NCBI GenBank assembly: GCA_011390335.1
Contig: JAABSO010000002.1
Coordinates: 151,630 to 215,629 of the forward strand
DNA from: Desulfotignum sp.
Lineage (GTDB): Bacteria; Desulfobacterota; Desulfobacteria; Desulfobacterales; Desulfobacteraceae
DNA: 64,000 nt
Direction: 5' to 3'
In this document: positions 44,709 to 54,709 of the stretch, in pieces
Numbering within the stretch: position 1 is the first letter of the stretch
Layout: each line of letters opens with the position of its first letter
The notes under the pieces: model-generated
What the model saw: only the letters and a program-made list of their open reading frames with translations
Database searches by the model: none
What the model was told of the DNA's origin: nothing
Translations under genes and position numbers: made by a program

Positions 44709-47372
44709 TCAGATACCTGCCTTTTTTTTCATGTCATGGAGAAAATTCAGGGCTTCCAGGGGGGTCATATTGGAGATATCCGCCTGTTTGAGCATCTGTG
44801 ACAGATCCTTTTCACCGGTGTTAAACAACTCCATCTGTCCGGGGGAGTGCCCGGGTTTTCTGCGTTTTCTGGATTGCGGTTTTCCCGGGACAATTTCCGG
44901 CACCTGGCCGCTTCCCTGTTTTTCAATGGCTGCCAGCACCTGTTTGGCTGCTGTGATGATCTGGTGGGGGACCCCTGCCAGACGGGCCACCTGGATGCCG
45001 TAGCTTTTGTTGGTGCCCCCCTGGACCAGCTGCCGCAGGAATACAATATTGTCGTTGAACTCCTTTACAGCAATGTGGAAATTGCGTATCCGGGGTTTGG
45101 TATCCTCCAGCCGGATAAGTTCATGGTAATGGGTGGCAAACAGGGTTTTCACCCCTTTACCGAAAAGATCGTGCAGAAAAAGGGCAACCGCCCAGGCAAT
45201 GCTCATACCGTCATAGGTGGAGGTGCCTCTGCCGATTTCATCCAGGATGACCAGGGAATCGGGTGTGGCATTGTTCACGATATTGGCGGTTTCTTCCATT
45301 TCCACCATAAAGGTGGATTGGCCGGAACTTAAGTTGTCCAGTGCCCCCACCCGGGTGAAGATTCGGTCCACCAGGCACAAAGATGCTTTTTTTGCCGGCA
45401 CAAAAGAACCCATCTGTGCCATGAGAACCGTGAGAGCCACCTGCCGGAGCACCGTGGATTTTCCGGCCATGTTGGGGCCGGTGATCAAAAGAATCTGGTT
45501 GCGGTCATTGTCCATGACAATGGAATTGGGCACATACCGCTCGCCGATGATCAGTTTTTCCACCACAGGGTGGCGGCCGTCTGTGATGGCTATGCAGCCC
45601 TGATCATTGATATCGGGCCGGGTGTATCCGTTTTCCGATGCCGCCCTGGCCAGGCCCTGGAGCACGTCCACCTTTGCGATGAAATCCGCCACTTTCAAGA
45701 TGGCCACGGCATTGTCCACCACCTGGTTTCGCACGGTACAGAAGATTTCGTATTCCAGGGCACTGCGCTTGTCCTGGGCGTTTAAAATGGTGGATTCCAC
45801 CTGTTTCATCTCATCGGTGATAAACCGTTCCGCATTCACCAGGGTCTGCTTGCGGATGTAATTGTCGGGCACCTGCCGGGCCTGGGTTTTGGAGACCTCG
45901 ATAAAATAGCCGAACACCTTGTTGTACTTGATTTTCAGAGAAGACAGTCCGGTTTTTTGTTTTTCTTCTGCCTGGGCTTTGGCAATCCAGGATTTTCCAT
46001 TCCGGGATATGGATACCAGTTCATCCAGCTCCTTGCTGTATCCGTCATTGATCAGGCCCCCTTCATTGAGAATATGGGGGACGTCTTCCCTGATGGCGGT
46101 TTTGATAAGATCTGCCAGGCTTTCCAGCCGGTCCAGAGTGAGACCCAGGTCATCCATCCGGCTGCCGTTGAGCTGCGGGTGATCCAGGCGGGTAAGATTG
46201 GAGAACAATTCCGGCAGCCGGGCTAAAGAATTTTTCAATGCCAGCAGGTCCCGGGCATTTCCCTGGCCCATGGAGATCTTGCTGCCCAGCCGCTCCAGAT
46301 CATATACCGATTTGAGAACAGCTGCCAGGTTCCGGTGGATATGGGGGGCTTTTGTCAACTGTTCCACGGCCCCTAAGCGCTGTTCAATCTCATGCCGGTC
46401 CACCAGAGGATGCCGTATCCAGTCTTTTATCAGCCGGCTGCCCATGGCGGTGACGGTCTTGTCCAGCACTGCTACCAAGGATCCTTTTTTGTCCTGGGTC
46501 TGGAGATTGGCCAGCAGCTCCAGGTTCCGGCATGACCGGTCATCCAGCTTTAAAAAATGTGCCAGGTCATAGGGACAGATCTGAAAAATATGGGTGGTGT
46601 CCTGCATCTGGGTATCCTGGACATAGGCCATGACCGCACCGGCCGCACTGATGGCCGCCGGCATATGCCCTATGCCGAACCCGTTGAGGCTGACGGTATC
46701 AAATTTTTTTGTCAGCCGCTCCCTGGCATCTGCTTCCTGGAAGGCGGAAACTGGCAGATAGGTGATCTGGCGCCCGGCAAATGCTTCGCGCAGGGTTTTG
46801 AAAGCCGGGTCTTTTTTAAAGGTTTCCGGCAGCAGAATTTCTCGGGGGTCCTGTTTTAACGCCTCGTCAATGAGGGCTCCCGGTATATAGGCCCCCTGTT
46901 TTTTTATTTCACAGGCAGTGAAGGAACCGGTGGAGATATCCAGGCAGGCCAAGGCGGCCCGGTCTTTGACCATGGTCAGGGACAAAAGAAAATTGTTGGC
47001 GGTTTTATCCAGCAAAGATTCATTGAGAATCATGCCCGGGGTGATGACCCGGACCACTTCCCTTTTCACCAGTCCTTTGGCAGCGGATGCGTCTTCCACC
47101 TGGTCACAGATGGCCACCTTGCATCCGTTTTCAATAAGTTTTGCAATATAAGCGTCTGCAGCCCGGTAGGGCACCCCGCACATGGGAACCGGAGATGCAT
47201 CGTTTTTGTTTCTGGATGTCAAAGCGATTTCAAGGATGGCAGCGGCTTTTTCTGCATCCTGAAGGAACATTTCATAAAAATCCCCCATCCGGTAAAACAG
47301 GATGGCATCCTTATACTGCTCCTTGATGGCCAGATACTGTGCCATCATGGGGGTTTGTCTGGTTTCACTCAT
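44709..47372 (-). CDS. mutS: DNA mismatch repair protein MutS
   Basis: Mismatch-recognition ATPase of 887 residues. The mismatch-binding Phe-x-Glu is in MGDFYEMF near residue 32. Walker A GPNMAGKST lies near residue 630, the Walker B/signature region is VILDEIGRGTSTYDG, and the dimerisation helix-turn-helix includes SYGIQVARLAGVP. Length and domain order are normal. The amidase gene follows immediately, so the two may be co-transcribed. Confidence 0.97.
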   Translation of the reverse strand: MSETRQTPMMAQYLAIKEQYKDAILFYRMGDFYEMFLQDAEKAAAILEIALTSRNKNDASPVPMCGVPYRAADAYIAKLIENGCKVAICDQVEDASAAKGLVKREVVRVITPGMILNESLLDKTANNFLLSLTMVKDRAALACLDISTGSFTACEIKKQGAYIPGALIDEALKQDPREILLPETFKKDPAFKTLREAFAGRQITYLPVSAFQEADARERLTKKFDTVSLNGFGIGHMPAAISAAGAVMAYVQDTQMQDTTHIFQICPYDLAHFLKLDDRSCRNLELLANLQTQDKKGSLVAVLDKTVTAMGSRLIKDWIRHPLVDRHEIEQRLGAVEQLTKAPHIHRNLAAVLKSVYDLERLGSKISMGQGNARDLLALKNSLARLPELFSNLTRLDHPQLNGSRMDDLGLTLDRLESLADLIKTAIREDVPHILNEGGLINDGYSKELDELVSISRNGKSWIAKAQAEEKQKTGLSSLKIKYNKVFGYFIEVSKTQARQVPDNYIRKQTLVNAERFITDEMKQVESTILNAQDKRSALEYEIFCTVRNQVVDNAVAILKVADFIAKVDVLQGLARAASENGYTRPDINDQGCIAITDGRHPVVEKLIIGERYVPNSIVMDNDRNQILLITGPNMAGKSTVLRQVALTVLMAQMGSFVPAKKASLCLVDRIFTRVGALDNLSSGQSTFMVEMEETANIVNNATPDSLVILDEIGRGTSTYDGMSIAWAVALFLHDLFGKGVKTLFATHYHELIRLEDTKPRIRNFHIAVKEFNDNIVFLRQLVQGGTNKSYGIQVARLAGVPHQIITAAKQVLAAIEKQGSGQVPEIVPGKPQSRKRRKPGHSPGQMELFNTGEKDLSQMLKQADISNMTPLEALNFLHDMKKKAGI

Positions 47373-47392
47373 GGATGGGTTATACTAACTGT

Positions 47393-47956
47393 CTATTCCT
47401 TGGGGAGGGTCTTGTCATGGTTTCTGGTGTCTGATCCGTCTTGTGCCAAAGGGCTGGTATCGTCTGCATCCGGCATCAGGGAATCTTTGGATTCAGAGCC
47501 TTTAATTCCGGGCATTTCTGCGTCGGATGGGCCGGGTGCTGCAGAATGTTTATCCCCATATTCATCTGATGGGCCAGCCGACGGGGGCTGTTTTTCAGAT
47601 TTTTTTTCAGACAGTCCCTTTTTGATATACGGATCATGGATGAACACATCCAGCCTGGCCTGCAGGTCTCTGTTTCTGGAGGTCAGTTCCGTGATTTCTG
47701 CATCCTTTTTTTTGATCTCCCGGCCCAGTCCAAAGGCGGTTACCAGGCCCTTGAGGCCGGTAATCAACAGGCCCAGACCAAAGCAGATGCCCCAGAAGGC
47801 CCAGTTGGGCAGGGGCGGGGCGGTCCAGTGCCACTGGTTGAATCTTAAATCCAGGGCCAGGGACCAGGTGGTATTGAAATAATCAATATTCTGATAAATC
47901 AAAAGCCCGAGCAGTCCAAGTATGATCAGCATAAACAAAAATTTGATGGTCTTCAT
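47393..47956 (-). CDS. LapA-like (DUF1049) membrane protein with long polar tail
   Basis: Protein of 187 residues. Two N-terminal helices (FLFMLIILGLLGLLIYQN and WGICFGLGLLITGLKGLV) and a coiled-coil start (REIKKKDAEITELTSRNRDL) match the LapA/DUF1049 group, which in E. coli works with LapB in lipopolysaccharide assembly. The last ~75 residues are low-complexity, rich in S, P, D and K. ATG 47956 has GGAG eight bases upstream; a start at 48016 lacks support. Confidence 0.72.
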   Translation of the reverse strand: MKTIKFLFMLIILGLLGLLIYQNIDYFNTTWSLALDLRFNQWHWTAPPLPNWAFWGICFGLGLLITGLKGLVTAFGLGREIKKKDAEITELTSRNRDLQARLDVFIHDPYIKKGLSEKKSEKQPPSAGPSDEYGDKHSAAPGPSDAEMPGIKGSESKDSLMPDADDTSPLAQDGSDTRNHDKTLPKE

Positions 47957-48070
47957 GCATCTTCTCCAAGTGCTTTTCCAAGGGTAAATATTTACGTTTG
48001 GGTGATCATAGAGCAATTTTGGTTTTTTTTCAAATTTTCTTTTGCCATTCAGCTTCTTACACCGTTATAA

Positions 48071-48625
48071 TTAAACAAAAACCGGGTTGATCACATTGAC
48101 TTTTTCACGCAGGGGGAAAAGGGACCAGTTCAAGGCCCCAAAAGGGATATGGGATGCCACCTCAATGCAGGACACATGAAGATGGGGCAAAAGAGGAGAT
48201 TTTTTGGTCCGGGTGTCAAAGGTGCGGGCGATGATCCGGCCGGCAGAAACCCGGGTTCCTGGTGTGATGCCGTCACAGGGTGCCAGGTGGGAAAATATCT
48301 CCAGCACCCGGGTGGGGCCGCCGGCTGTATTCTCCGGGACCACCACCAGGGTGTGACCCAGAAAATCTTCACACATATTTACCACGGTTCCCGTGGACCA
48401 GGCAGGTACAACAGCACCCGGTTCCAGGCAGCGGATGGTTTTGTCAAAGGTCCTGAAAAAACAGATGTCAATGCCTTCATGGGCGGCATGGCGGGTTTTA
48501 AAATCCCCCCACCATTTGCTTTTACTGTCTATCAGCATGCCCGGATAAAACACCCACTCTATGCCGTTTTTCAGGTTGTTGGCTGATGCAATGGATGAAA
48601 GGTATTGTTTGAATCGGGTCATCAC
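48071..48625 (-). CDS. M23/LytM-like peptidase domain protein
   Basis: Protein of 184 residues with HAAHEGIDI and a later PHLHVSCIEV, the HxxxD and HxH metal-ligand pattern of M23 (LytM) endopeptidases, separated by beta-rich sequence including VVNMCEDFLGHTLVVV. No signal peptide is visible, which is odd for a cell-wall enzyme, so a cytoplasmic or non-classical role is possible. The GTG at 48625 overlaps the upstream CooT-like stop (GTGA); an ATG one codon later is equally possible. Confidence 0.65.
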   Translation of the reverse strand: MMTRFKQYLSSIASANNLKNGIEWVFYPGMLIDSKSKWWGDFKTRHAAHEGIDICFFRTFDKTIRCLEPGAVVPAWSTGTVVNMCEDFLGHTLVVVPENTAGGPTRVLEIFSHLAPCDGITPGTRVSAGRIIARTFDTRTKKSPLLPHLHVSCIEVASHIPFGALNWSLFPLREKVNVINPVFV

Positions 48626-48813
48626 ACCGCTTTGAGGATGATCTTGTGCCCCATAAGATTGATATCTTCTATGATACCGGATACCTGCTGCTGTTCACCT
48701 AAAAGTCCTTTAAGGACAAACCGGTTTTCCCCGGCCGGAGTGATGGCTGCCACATTTTCCATGATCAGTTTTTCTTTGCCGTTTTCTTTCAGATATACAT
48801 TGGATTCACACAT
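48622..48813 (-). CDS. CooT-family small protein (putative nickel/metal binding)
   Basis: Protein of 63 residues starting MCESNVYL, the conserved N-terminal Met-Cys of the CooT family; CooT binds Ni(II) through this Cys in carbon-monoxide dehydrogenase maturation. The rest (VAAITPAGENRFVLKGLLGE) is the small beta-barrel typical of the family. GGAG lies seven bases upstream of ATG 48813, supporting this start over an in-frame ATG at 48825. No CODH genes are adjacent. Confidence 0.8.
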   Translation of the reverse strand: MCESNVYLKENGKEKLIMENVAAITPAGENRFVLKGLLGEQQQVSGIIEDINLMGHKIILKAV

Positions 48814-48961
48814 GATAGTCTCCATATAGTTGGTAGATTGTTTGGTTGTGTTATCACATGCCGCATATTCCGGGCATCTTGTCGTATATTTTTACCATCA
48901 CCCCTCATAATCATATTTTTCATACCTCATACCGCTTATCCATTATATATACCATTGCTGT

Positions 48962-49174
48962 TCACGCAACTGCAAGGGGTTTACATGCCGGTGCGGTACC
49001 GGAATCATGGGTTGTTACAAATGCCCACAAAAGACCCCGTGCCGGAATAAATCCAAGGCAGAGAACGCCTGCCCGAAATTCTCGTTCCCAAAATGATGCG
49101 ACAGTCAGAAGTAAGAAAAAAAGACCAATTCCGGCAAACACTGCCTGCATCCCCCAAAAAACGATATCCGCCAC
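48962..49174 (-). CDS. Small membrane protein downstream of the GGDEF gene
   Basis: Open frame of 70 residues starting at GTG 49174 with CAGGAG six bases upstream, 13 bp after the GGDEF stop. One or two hydrophobic segments (MQAVFAGIGLFFLLLTVASF and AGVLCLGFIPARGLLWAFV). No family is recognised. The good ribosome-binding site and operon position favour a real gene. Confidence 0.5.
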   Translation of the reverse strand: MADIVFWGMQAVFAGIGLFFLLLTVASFWEREFRAGVLCLGFIPARGLLWAFVTTHDSGTAPACKPLAVA

Positions 49175-49187
49175 AGCATTCTCCTGA

Positions 49188-51182
49188 TTACCCTGCTTCC
49201 ACTCTGTTTCTGCCTTTTCCCTTTGCCCGGTAAAGGGCTTGATCCGCCCGGGCAATGAGATCATCTCTGTTGTTGATGTTTTTTTTGTATTCACTGATTC
49301 CGGCGCTGATGGTCAGGGCGGTGCCGGGAAATCGGCTGGCCAGAAGATTTCCCAGGTGGGCAATTTCCCTGCGGATTCTTTCGGCATAGACAAGGGCTTT
49401 GGACAGCCCTGTGTCGTTCAGAACAACAATGAATTCCTCACCCCCATACCGTCCCACATGGTCGAAAGGCCGGGATAATCTCTTCAGGGTCGTGGCTATG
49501 AGTTTTATAATATTGTCCCCGGCCTGGTGGCCGAATTCATCATTGAAGCGCTTGAAATAATCGATATCAATCATCACCAGAGAGAGGGCGGTTTTTTCTT
49601 CCACCGCTTTTCTGAACGCTTTTGCCAGCAGTTCATCTATTGCCACCCGGTTCAAAAGACCGGTGAGTCCATCCTTGAGGGAAGCGGCTTTTGCTTCTTT
49701 GTACATGCCGGCATTTTCCATGGCCATGCCCAGTTCATTGGCCACGATGGCAATGGCGGACAGTGTATCCGGCAGGATGGGTTTTTGGGATACGATGTTG
49801 TCCATGCCCAGGATGCCGATCACTTTGTTCTGGCTGCAGAAGGGTACGATCATTATTTCCGTGATATTCAATGCTTCCAAAGCCTTTTTCTCTCCGGTGG
49901 TCCGGCCGGTGATCAGGACCGGTTCCTTGTTCCTCATACAGGTGACAAACCCGCCGGCCGCCCGGTTGATGGGGATTTCAACAGCGCGCAGGTCCATGCC
50001 TGTGTCTGTTGCATCGAACCACTCATACACCCTGAGCCGCCGCAGGGTTTTGACCATCCGCATTATATACAACCGGTCGAACCGGAAGTCCTTATATACC
50101 GCTTCCAGGGTGGTGGTGATAATGGCCTTTGGATCCAGGCTGCGATGGGGCGTGGTAAGGCTGTGCCGCAGTCTGGATATCTCTTTGTCCGGCCGGCGCT
50201 GGTCATTTGTAAAGTAGTACTGGGTGTTGATACTGCCCAGCTTCAGATTGGCCCGGAACATGTTTTCCCTGAACTGGCCGGGAGAGGGGAAAACAAAATT
50301 GTAAAATTGGGAGACAGCCTGCATCTCTTTGTCCATACAGGTGATAAGCCGGGAAAAGTCAATACGGCCCGGATCGAGTATTTTTTCAACTTCCGGCTGG
50401 AGAACCGGGGGACGGATGACGTCGATTGACCCAAGCCCCTGGGCCCAAGACAGAAAATCGGCCAGGGATACAATGGCCACAAGACAGGCATCCTGTTGAG
50501 AAAGATTCTGGTGTTCAAATTGCTGGTGGTGGTATCCGACGGCCAGAGAGAGGGTATCGGGCAGCTGCCACAGGGTGCAGAAATATGCCCCGATCTCATC
50601 ATGGCCCATGCCCATGATCGCTTTTTCTTCGGCAATCAGGGTGCCGGTATGTCTGGCCACACTGGCGATAAACCCGTCATAATCTACCCGACCGTAAAGG
50701 TCGAAAACAATTTTGCCCAGGTCATGCAGCAGGCCGCAGACATAGGCTTGGTCCGGATTCGGATATCTGCATTCTTCTGCAATTGTACGGCTTAAGATTG
50801 CCACACAAAGGCAGTGGCGCCAGAAGAAAAATCGGTCAAAGTGCTTTTTTTTTTCTGGTTTGATCATTTCTTCGAATACAGTGACCCCGAGGGATATTTT
50901 TTTTACCTCATCAAACCCAAGAAGGATGACCGCATCGGAAACACCGGTGATCCGGTGCCTGGGGCTGTACAGGGCTGAGTTGGCAATCCCCATAACTTTG
51001 GCGGCAATGCCCGGATCGGTCTCCACGATCCGGGACAGATCGGCAGCAGAAGCGTCTTCATCACTACAAATTTCAAGGAGTTTGGCCATGGCAGGAGAGA
51101 CACTGGGGATCTCTTTGACACAAGGGGCCAACACCTGTTCAATATCAGATGCCAGAACTTGCTTGGGTTTGGTATCAGCCAT
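49188..51182 (-). CDS. HDOD-GAF-GGDEF protein (putative diguanylate cyclase)
   Basis: Signalling protein of 664 residues. An HDOD domain (about 20-270; LLHDLGKIVFDLYG, MGMGHDEIGAYF) is followed by a GAF-like domain (about 370-490) and a C-terminal GGDEF domain. The active site is GGEEF near residue 580, with the inhibitory RxxD (RPFD) five residues before it, so it should make c-di-GMP with product feedback. ATG 51182 lies just after AAGGGG; a GTG two codons earlier is possible. It could feed the PilZ protein at 36411. Confidence 0.92.
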   Translation of the reverse strand: MADTKPKQVLASDIEQVLAPCVKEIPSVSPAMAKLLEICSDEDASAADLSRIVETDPGIAAKVMGIANSALYSPRHRITGVSDAVILLGFDEVKKISLGVTVFEEMIKPEKKKHFDRFFFWRHCLCVAILSRTIAEECRYPNPDQAYVCGLLHDLGKIVFDLYGRVDYDGFIASVARHTGTLIAEEKAIMGMGHDEIGAYFCTLWQLPDTLSLAVGYHHQQFEHQNLSQQDACLVAIVSLADFLSWAQGLGSIDVIRPPVLQPEVEKILDPGRIDFSRLITCMDKEMQAVSQFYNFVFPSPGQFRENMFRANLKLGSINTQYYFTNDQRRPDKEISRLRHSLTTPHRSLDPKAIITTTLEAVYKDFRFDRLYIMRMVKTLRRLRVYEWFDATDTGMDLRAVEIPINRAAGGFVTCMRNKEPVLITGRTTGEKKALEALNITEIMIVPFCSQNKVIGILGMDNIVSQKPILPDTLSAIAIVANELGMAMENAGMYKEAKAASLKDGLTGLLNRVAIDELLAKAFRKAVEEKTALSLVMIDIDYFKRFNDEFGHQAGDNIIKLIATTLKRLSRPFDHVGRYGGEEFIVVLNDTGLSKALVYAERIRREIAHLGNLLASRFPGTALTISAGISEYKKNINNRDDLIARADQALYRAKGKGRNRVEAG

Positions 51183-51363
51183 TATCACCCCTTAACCATC
51201 GTCCTGTCGGGATAAAGAGATCTGCCAAAGAAAAGCAGGGTGCCGTCCCTTTTTAAAAAAGGAAAAAAAAGTTCACTTCTGACCCCGACGCTCGACGCTG
51301 TATTTAACAGTGTAAAGGAAATGATTTAAAATAGCAACGTAAGAAGCGTTTCAGGCTGAGATG

Positions 51364-52620
51364 TCACACAGATCCGTGTTCTGTCCGTCCTTCAATGACA
51401 ACCATTTTTAGGGGGGTGATGCCGGTGAGATAACACAGATCTGCCGGGGATGCTATATCCCAGATCACAAAGTCAGCATCCTTGCCCGGTTCCAGGCTGC
51501 CTTTGCGGTCTGCCAGGCCCAACGCCTTAGCCCCTTGTATGGTGGCCCCGGCCAGGGCCTCTTCACAGGTAAGTCCGAACAGGAGGCAGGCCATGTTCAG
51601 CACCGGGATCATGCTGTGCACCGGGCTGGATCCGGGGTTGAGATCCGTTGCCACGGCCATGGGAATGCGCAGGCGCCGGAAAACGTCCACCGGCGGTACC
51701 TTTGTTTCCTTCAGATAGTAGAACGCACCCGGCAGCAGCACCGCCACAGTGCCGTGTTCAGCCATTTTTTCAGCACCGTCCGTGGACAGGTATTCCAGGT
51801 GATCACAGGACAGGGCCCCCATTTCCGCAGCCAGGGCCGTGCCGCTGGAGTCGGACAATTGTTCTGCGTGCAATTTGATGGCAAATCCCAGGTAAATGGC
51901 CTTTTCAAACACCTGCCGGGTCTGTTCCCGGGAAAAGGCGATGGTTTCACAGAACACATCCACAGCAGTGGCAATGCCCTGGTCCTTTACCTTGGACAGC
52001 ATGACCTCAACGATTTTTTTGATGTACGCATCAGCCCGGTCGGAAAATTCCGGAGGAAGAGAATGGGCACCTAAAAAAGTGGCGGTGACATGCTGGGGAC
52101 AGGTTTTATTCAGCCGGCCGGCCACGGCCAGCATCTTGAGTTCCGTGTCCAGATCCAGGCCGTAGCCGGATTTGATCTCCACCGTGGTGATGCCCTGGCT
52201 CAGCAAATGGGACATGCGCCTGGATGCCAGGTCAAACAGGTTATTTTCTGAGGAGGCCCGGGTGGCCTTGACCGTGGAAAAAATACCGCCCCCGGCCTTT
52301 GCAATGTCTGCATAGGATGCCCCTGCCAGGCGCATTTCAAATTCATTGGCCCGGGAACCTGCCCAGATCAGGTGGGTATGGCAGTCCACAAACCCGGGCA
52401 GAATCCATTGGCTCCGGCAGTCTGTCACCTTTTTGGTGCCAGGGGTTTCAGGCAGGGCATCCATGGGCCCGATCCAGGAAATTTTTTTTCCGGATACCGC
52501 AAGGGCCGCGTTTTCCACAATGCCGTAATTCCCTTTGGCCATGGTGGCCATTCGACAGTGGGTGAACACCTGGTCGACATTTTCGGGAAATGGATTGCTG
52601 CTGTCAGGGATAATGGTCAT
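51364..52620 (-). CDS. hutI: Imidazolonepropionase
   Basis: Third step of histidine breakdown: imidazolone-5-propionate + H2O -> N-formimino-glutamate. Amidohydrolase of 418 residues with the metal motif VDCHTHLIWAG, EIKSGYGLD, LHAEQLSDS and VATDLNPGSSP. It lies downstream of hutU on the same strand, separated by about 220 bp that contain hairpin repeat copy 3. GGAGAT precedes the start. Confidence 0.96.
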   Translation of the reverse strand: MTIIPDSSNPFPENVDQVFTHCRMATMAKGNYGIVENAALAVSGKKISWIGPMDALPETPGTKKVTDCRSQWILPGFVDCHTHLIWAGSRANEFEMRLAGASYADIAKAGGGIFSTVKATRASSENNLFDLASRRMSHLLSQGITTVEIKSGYGLDLDTELKMLAVAGRLNKTCPQHVTATFLGAHSLPPEFSDRADAYIKKIVEVMLSKVKDQGIATAVDVFCETIAFSREQTRQVFEKAIYLGFAIKLHAEQLSDSSGTALAAEMGALSCDHLEYLSTDGAEKMAEHGTVAVLLPGAFYYLKETKVPPVDVFRRLRIPMAVATDLNPGSSPVHSMIPVLNMACLLFGLTCEEALAGATIQGAKALGLADRKGSLEPGKDADFVIWDIASPADLCYLTGITPLKMVVIEGRTEHGSV

Positions 52621-52686
52621 TGATATCTCCTTTGCCGGATTTCAAATGATAATCAGGATCTTATGTGCCATAAAACCTTGCCAAGA

Positions 52687-52760
52687 GCACCTGGCGGTGT
52701 CCTGTGGCCGGACCGTCAGATGACGTCATCTCGGGCTGGCCACAGGACACCGCCAGGTGC
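52687..52760 (+). repeat. Long hairpin repeat, copy 3
   Basis: A perfect 23-bp outer stem (52687-52709 with 52738-52760; GCACCTGGCGGTGTCCTGTG...) continues through a G.T pair, an A.G mismatch and a TC bulge to AGATGACGTCATCT, itself palindromic. The mismatch and bulge recur in copy 4. It lies between hutU and hutI with no T-run. Confidence 0.88.
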
Positions 52761-52843
52761 GGCCGAACTCTGAATTCTGACAGATGGGACAAGGGTAGCA
52801 CAGCCCCGGATCAGATTTCTGTTCCGGGGCTGTGTCAAGGGCA

Positions 52844-54568
52844 TTATACATTGCCGGAGTGTGCACCATACATATTGATCATGGGCAGTTTTACCCCTTT
52901 GTCGTTGGCCACATCAATGGCGGTTTCGTACCCGGCATCGGCATGGCGGATGATGCCGGTACCCGGATCATTGCGCAGCACCGTGGTGACCCGGTTTTCC
53001 GCCTCGTCCGTACCGTCGGCCACCGTGACCTGGCCCGCATGCAGGGCATAGCCGATGCCCACGCCCCCGCCGTCATGGAAAGACACCCAGGTGGCACCGG
53101 AAGCCACATTGGTCATGCAGTTGAGCAATGCCCAGTCTGCCACGGCATCGGATCCGTCCTTCATGGCTTCGGTCTCCCGGAAAGGCGATGCCACAGACCC
53201 GCAGTCCAGGTGGTCTCTGCCGATGACAATGGGTGCCTTTACCTTTCCTTCACGTACCAGGTCATTGAACAGTTTTCCCGCCTTTTCCCGCTCCCCGTAT
53301 CCCAGCCAGCAGATCCTGGAGGGCAGGCCCATGTGTTCTATTTTTTCTTCTGCCATTTTCAGCCAGTTGATCATTTTGGTTTTTTTGGGAAACAGCTGGA
53401 TAAGGGCCTCATCAGTCACCTTGATATCTTCCGGGTCCCCGGACAGGGCCGCCCAACGGAACGGGCCTTCGCCTCTGCAGAATAGTTCCCTGATATAGGC
53501 CGGCACAAACCCGGGATAGTCCATGGCATTGTCCACCCCCTTTTTCATGGCCTGGGCCCGCAGGTTGTTGCCGTAGTCAAAGGCAACGGCGCCTTTGTCC
53601 TTCATGGCAAGGATGGCGCGCACATGTTCGGCCATGGAGTTCAGCGCCATCTCCTTGTAGGTATCAGGATCGGATTTTCGCAGTTTCAGGGCATCTTCAA
53701 AGGAGATGCCTCTGGGAAAATACCCGTTGAGCTCATCATGGGCGCTGGTCTGGTCGGTGATCACATCCGGGATAAATTTTTTATCCATCATGGCCGGCAG
53801 GATATCCCCCACATTTGCGCACAACCCGATGGACAGGGGACGGCGTTGGTCCGCTGCCTGCCGTGCCATGGCAATGGCCTGGTCCAGGTCGCCGGCCGCA
53901 ACATCCAGGTAGCGTTTTTCCAGCCGTTTGGCAATGCGGGAGGGATCAATTTCAATGCACAGGGCCACACCATTGGCCATGGTCACGGACAGGGGCTGGG
54001 CCCCGCCCATGCCGCCAAGGCCCGCAGTAACCACGATTTTGCCGGTAAGATCAGCGCCATAGTGTTTCTGGCCCAGGGCGGCAAAGGTTTCGTAGGTGCC
54101 CTGTAAAATGCCCTGGGTGCCGATATAGATCCAGGATCCGGCAGTCATCTGGCCGTACATGATCAGGCCTTTTTTATCCAGTTCATGGAAATAGTCCCAG
54201 TTTGCCCAGTGGGGCACGATGTTGGCGTTGGCAATGAGTACCCGGGGAGCAGATGTGTGGGTTTTGAGCACGCCCACTGGCTTGCCCGACTGCACCAGCA
54301 GGGTTTCGTCGTTTTCCAGGTCCAGCAGGGTTCTGACAATGGCATCAAAGCAGTCCCAGTTTCTGGCAGCCTTGCCCAGGCCCCCGTAGACAATGAGTGC
54401 ATCCGGATTCTCCCCGTTGTCCGGATCCAGGTTGTTGCACAGCATGCGCAATGCTGCTTCCTGGTACCAGCCTTTGCAGTGGAGCTGACTGCCCTTGGGG
54501 GCCTTCACCGGCCTGGCCTTGCCGCAGCCGATTTGCAGGTCTTTTAACAGTTTTTCCCTGGGATCCAT
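52844..54568 (-). CDS. hutU: Urocanate hydratase
   Basis: Second step of histidine breakdown: urocanate to imidazolonepropionate with NAD+ as an electrophilic cofactor. Protein of 574 residues with [30 protein letters not shown] for NAD+ binding, the conserved Cys in [13 protein letters not shown], and [17 protein letters not shown] 54568 has an ideal AGGAGGG six bases upstream; an in-frame start at 54628 would begin inside the promoter/operator region. Confidence 0.96.
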   Translation of the reverse strand: MDPREKLLKDLQIGCGKARPVKAPKGSQLHCKGWYQEAALRMLCNNLDPDNGENPDALIVYGGLGKAARNWDCFDAIVRTLLDLENDETLLVQSGKPVGVLKTHTSAPRVLIANANIVPHWANWDYFHELDKKGLIMYGQMTAGSWIYIGTQGILQGTYETFAALGQKHYGADLTGKIVVTAGLGGMGGAQPLSVTMANGVALCIEIDPSRIAKRLEKRYLDVAAGDLDQAIAMARQAADQRRPLSIGLCANVGDILPAMMDKKFIPDVITDQTSAHDELNGYFPRGISFEDALKLRKSDPDTYKEMALNSMAEHVRAILAMKDKGAVAFDYGNNLRAQAMKKGVDNAMDYPGFVPAYIRELFCRGEGPFRWAALSGDPEDIKVTDEALIQLFPKKTKMINWLKMAEEKIEHMGLPSRICWLGYGEREKAGKLFNDLVREGKVKAPIVIGRDHLDCGSVASPFRETEAMKDGSDAVADWALLNCMTNVASGATWVSFHDGGGVGIGYALHAGQVTVADGTDEAENRVTTVLRNDPGTGIIRHADAGYETAIDVANDKGVKLPMINMYGAHSGNV

Positions 54569-54614
54569 TTTTTCCCTCCTGGAGGTGTTGACTTTTATGT
54601 GTGGATTGGCTACT

Positions 54615-54646
54615 ACTTGTCTATACAAGTATAGATATCATGTCAA
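54615..54646 (-). promoter_or_regulatory. hutU promoter with overlapping HutC-type operator
   Basis: The perfect inverted repeat ACTTGTCTATACAAGT (54615-54630) resembles the TTGTATATACAA core bound by HutC repressors. On the minus strand TTGACA (54641-54646) and TATAGA (54620-54625) could form a promoter, with a short 15-bp spacer, overlapped by the operator. The hutC gene is divergent next door, which supports repression relieved by urocanate. Confidence 0.65.
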
Positions 54647-54709
54647 GGGTTTTTTATGCGCGTTTCAGAGCATCGCATGCCACCATCATGCCAGATATAT
54701 TGTACAAGC

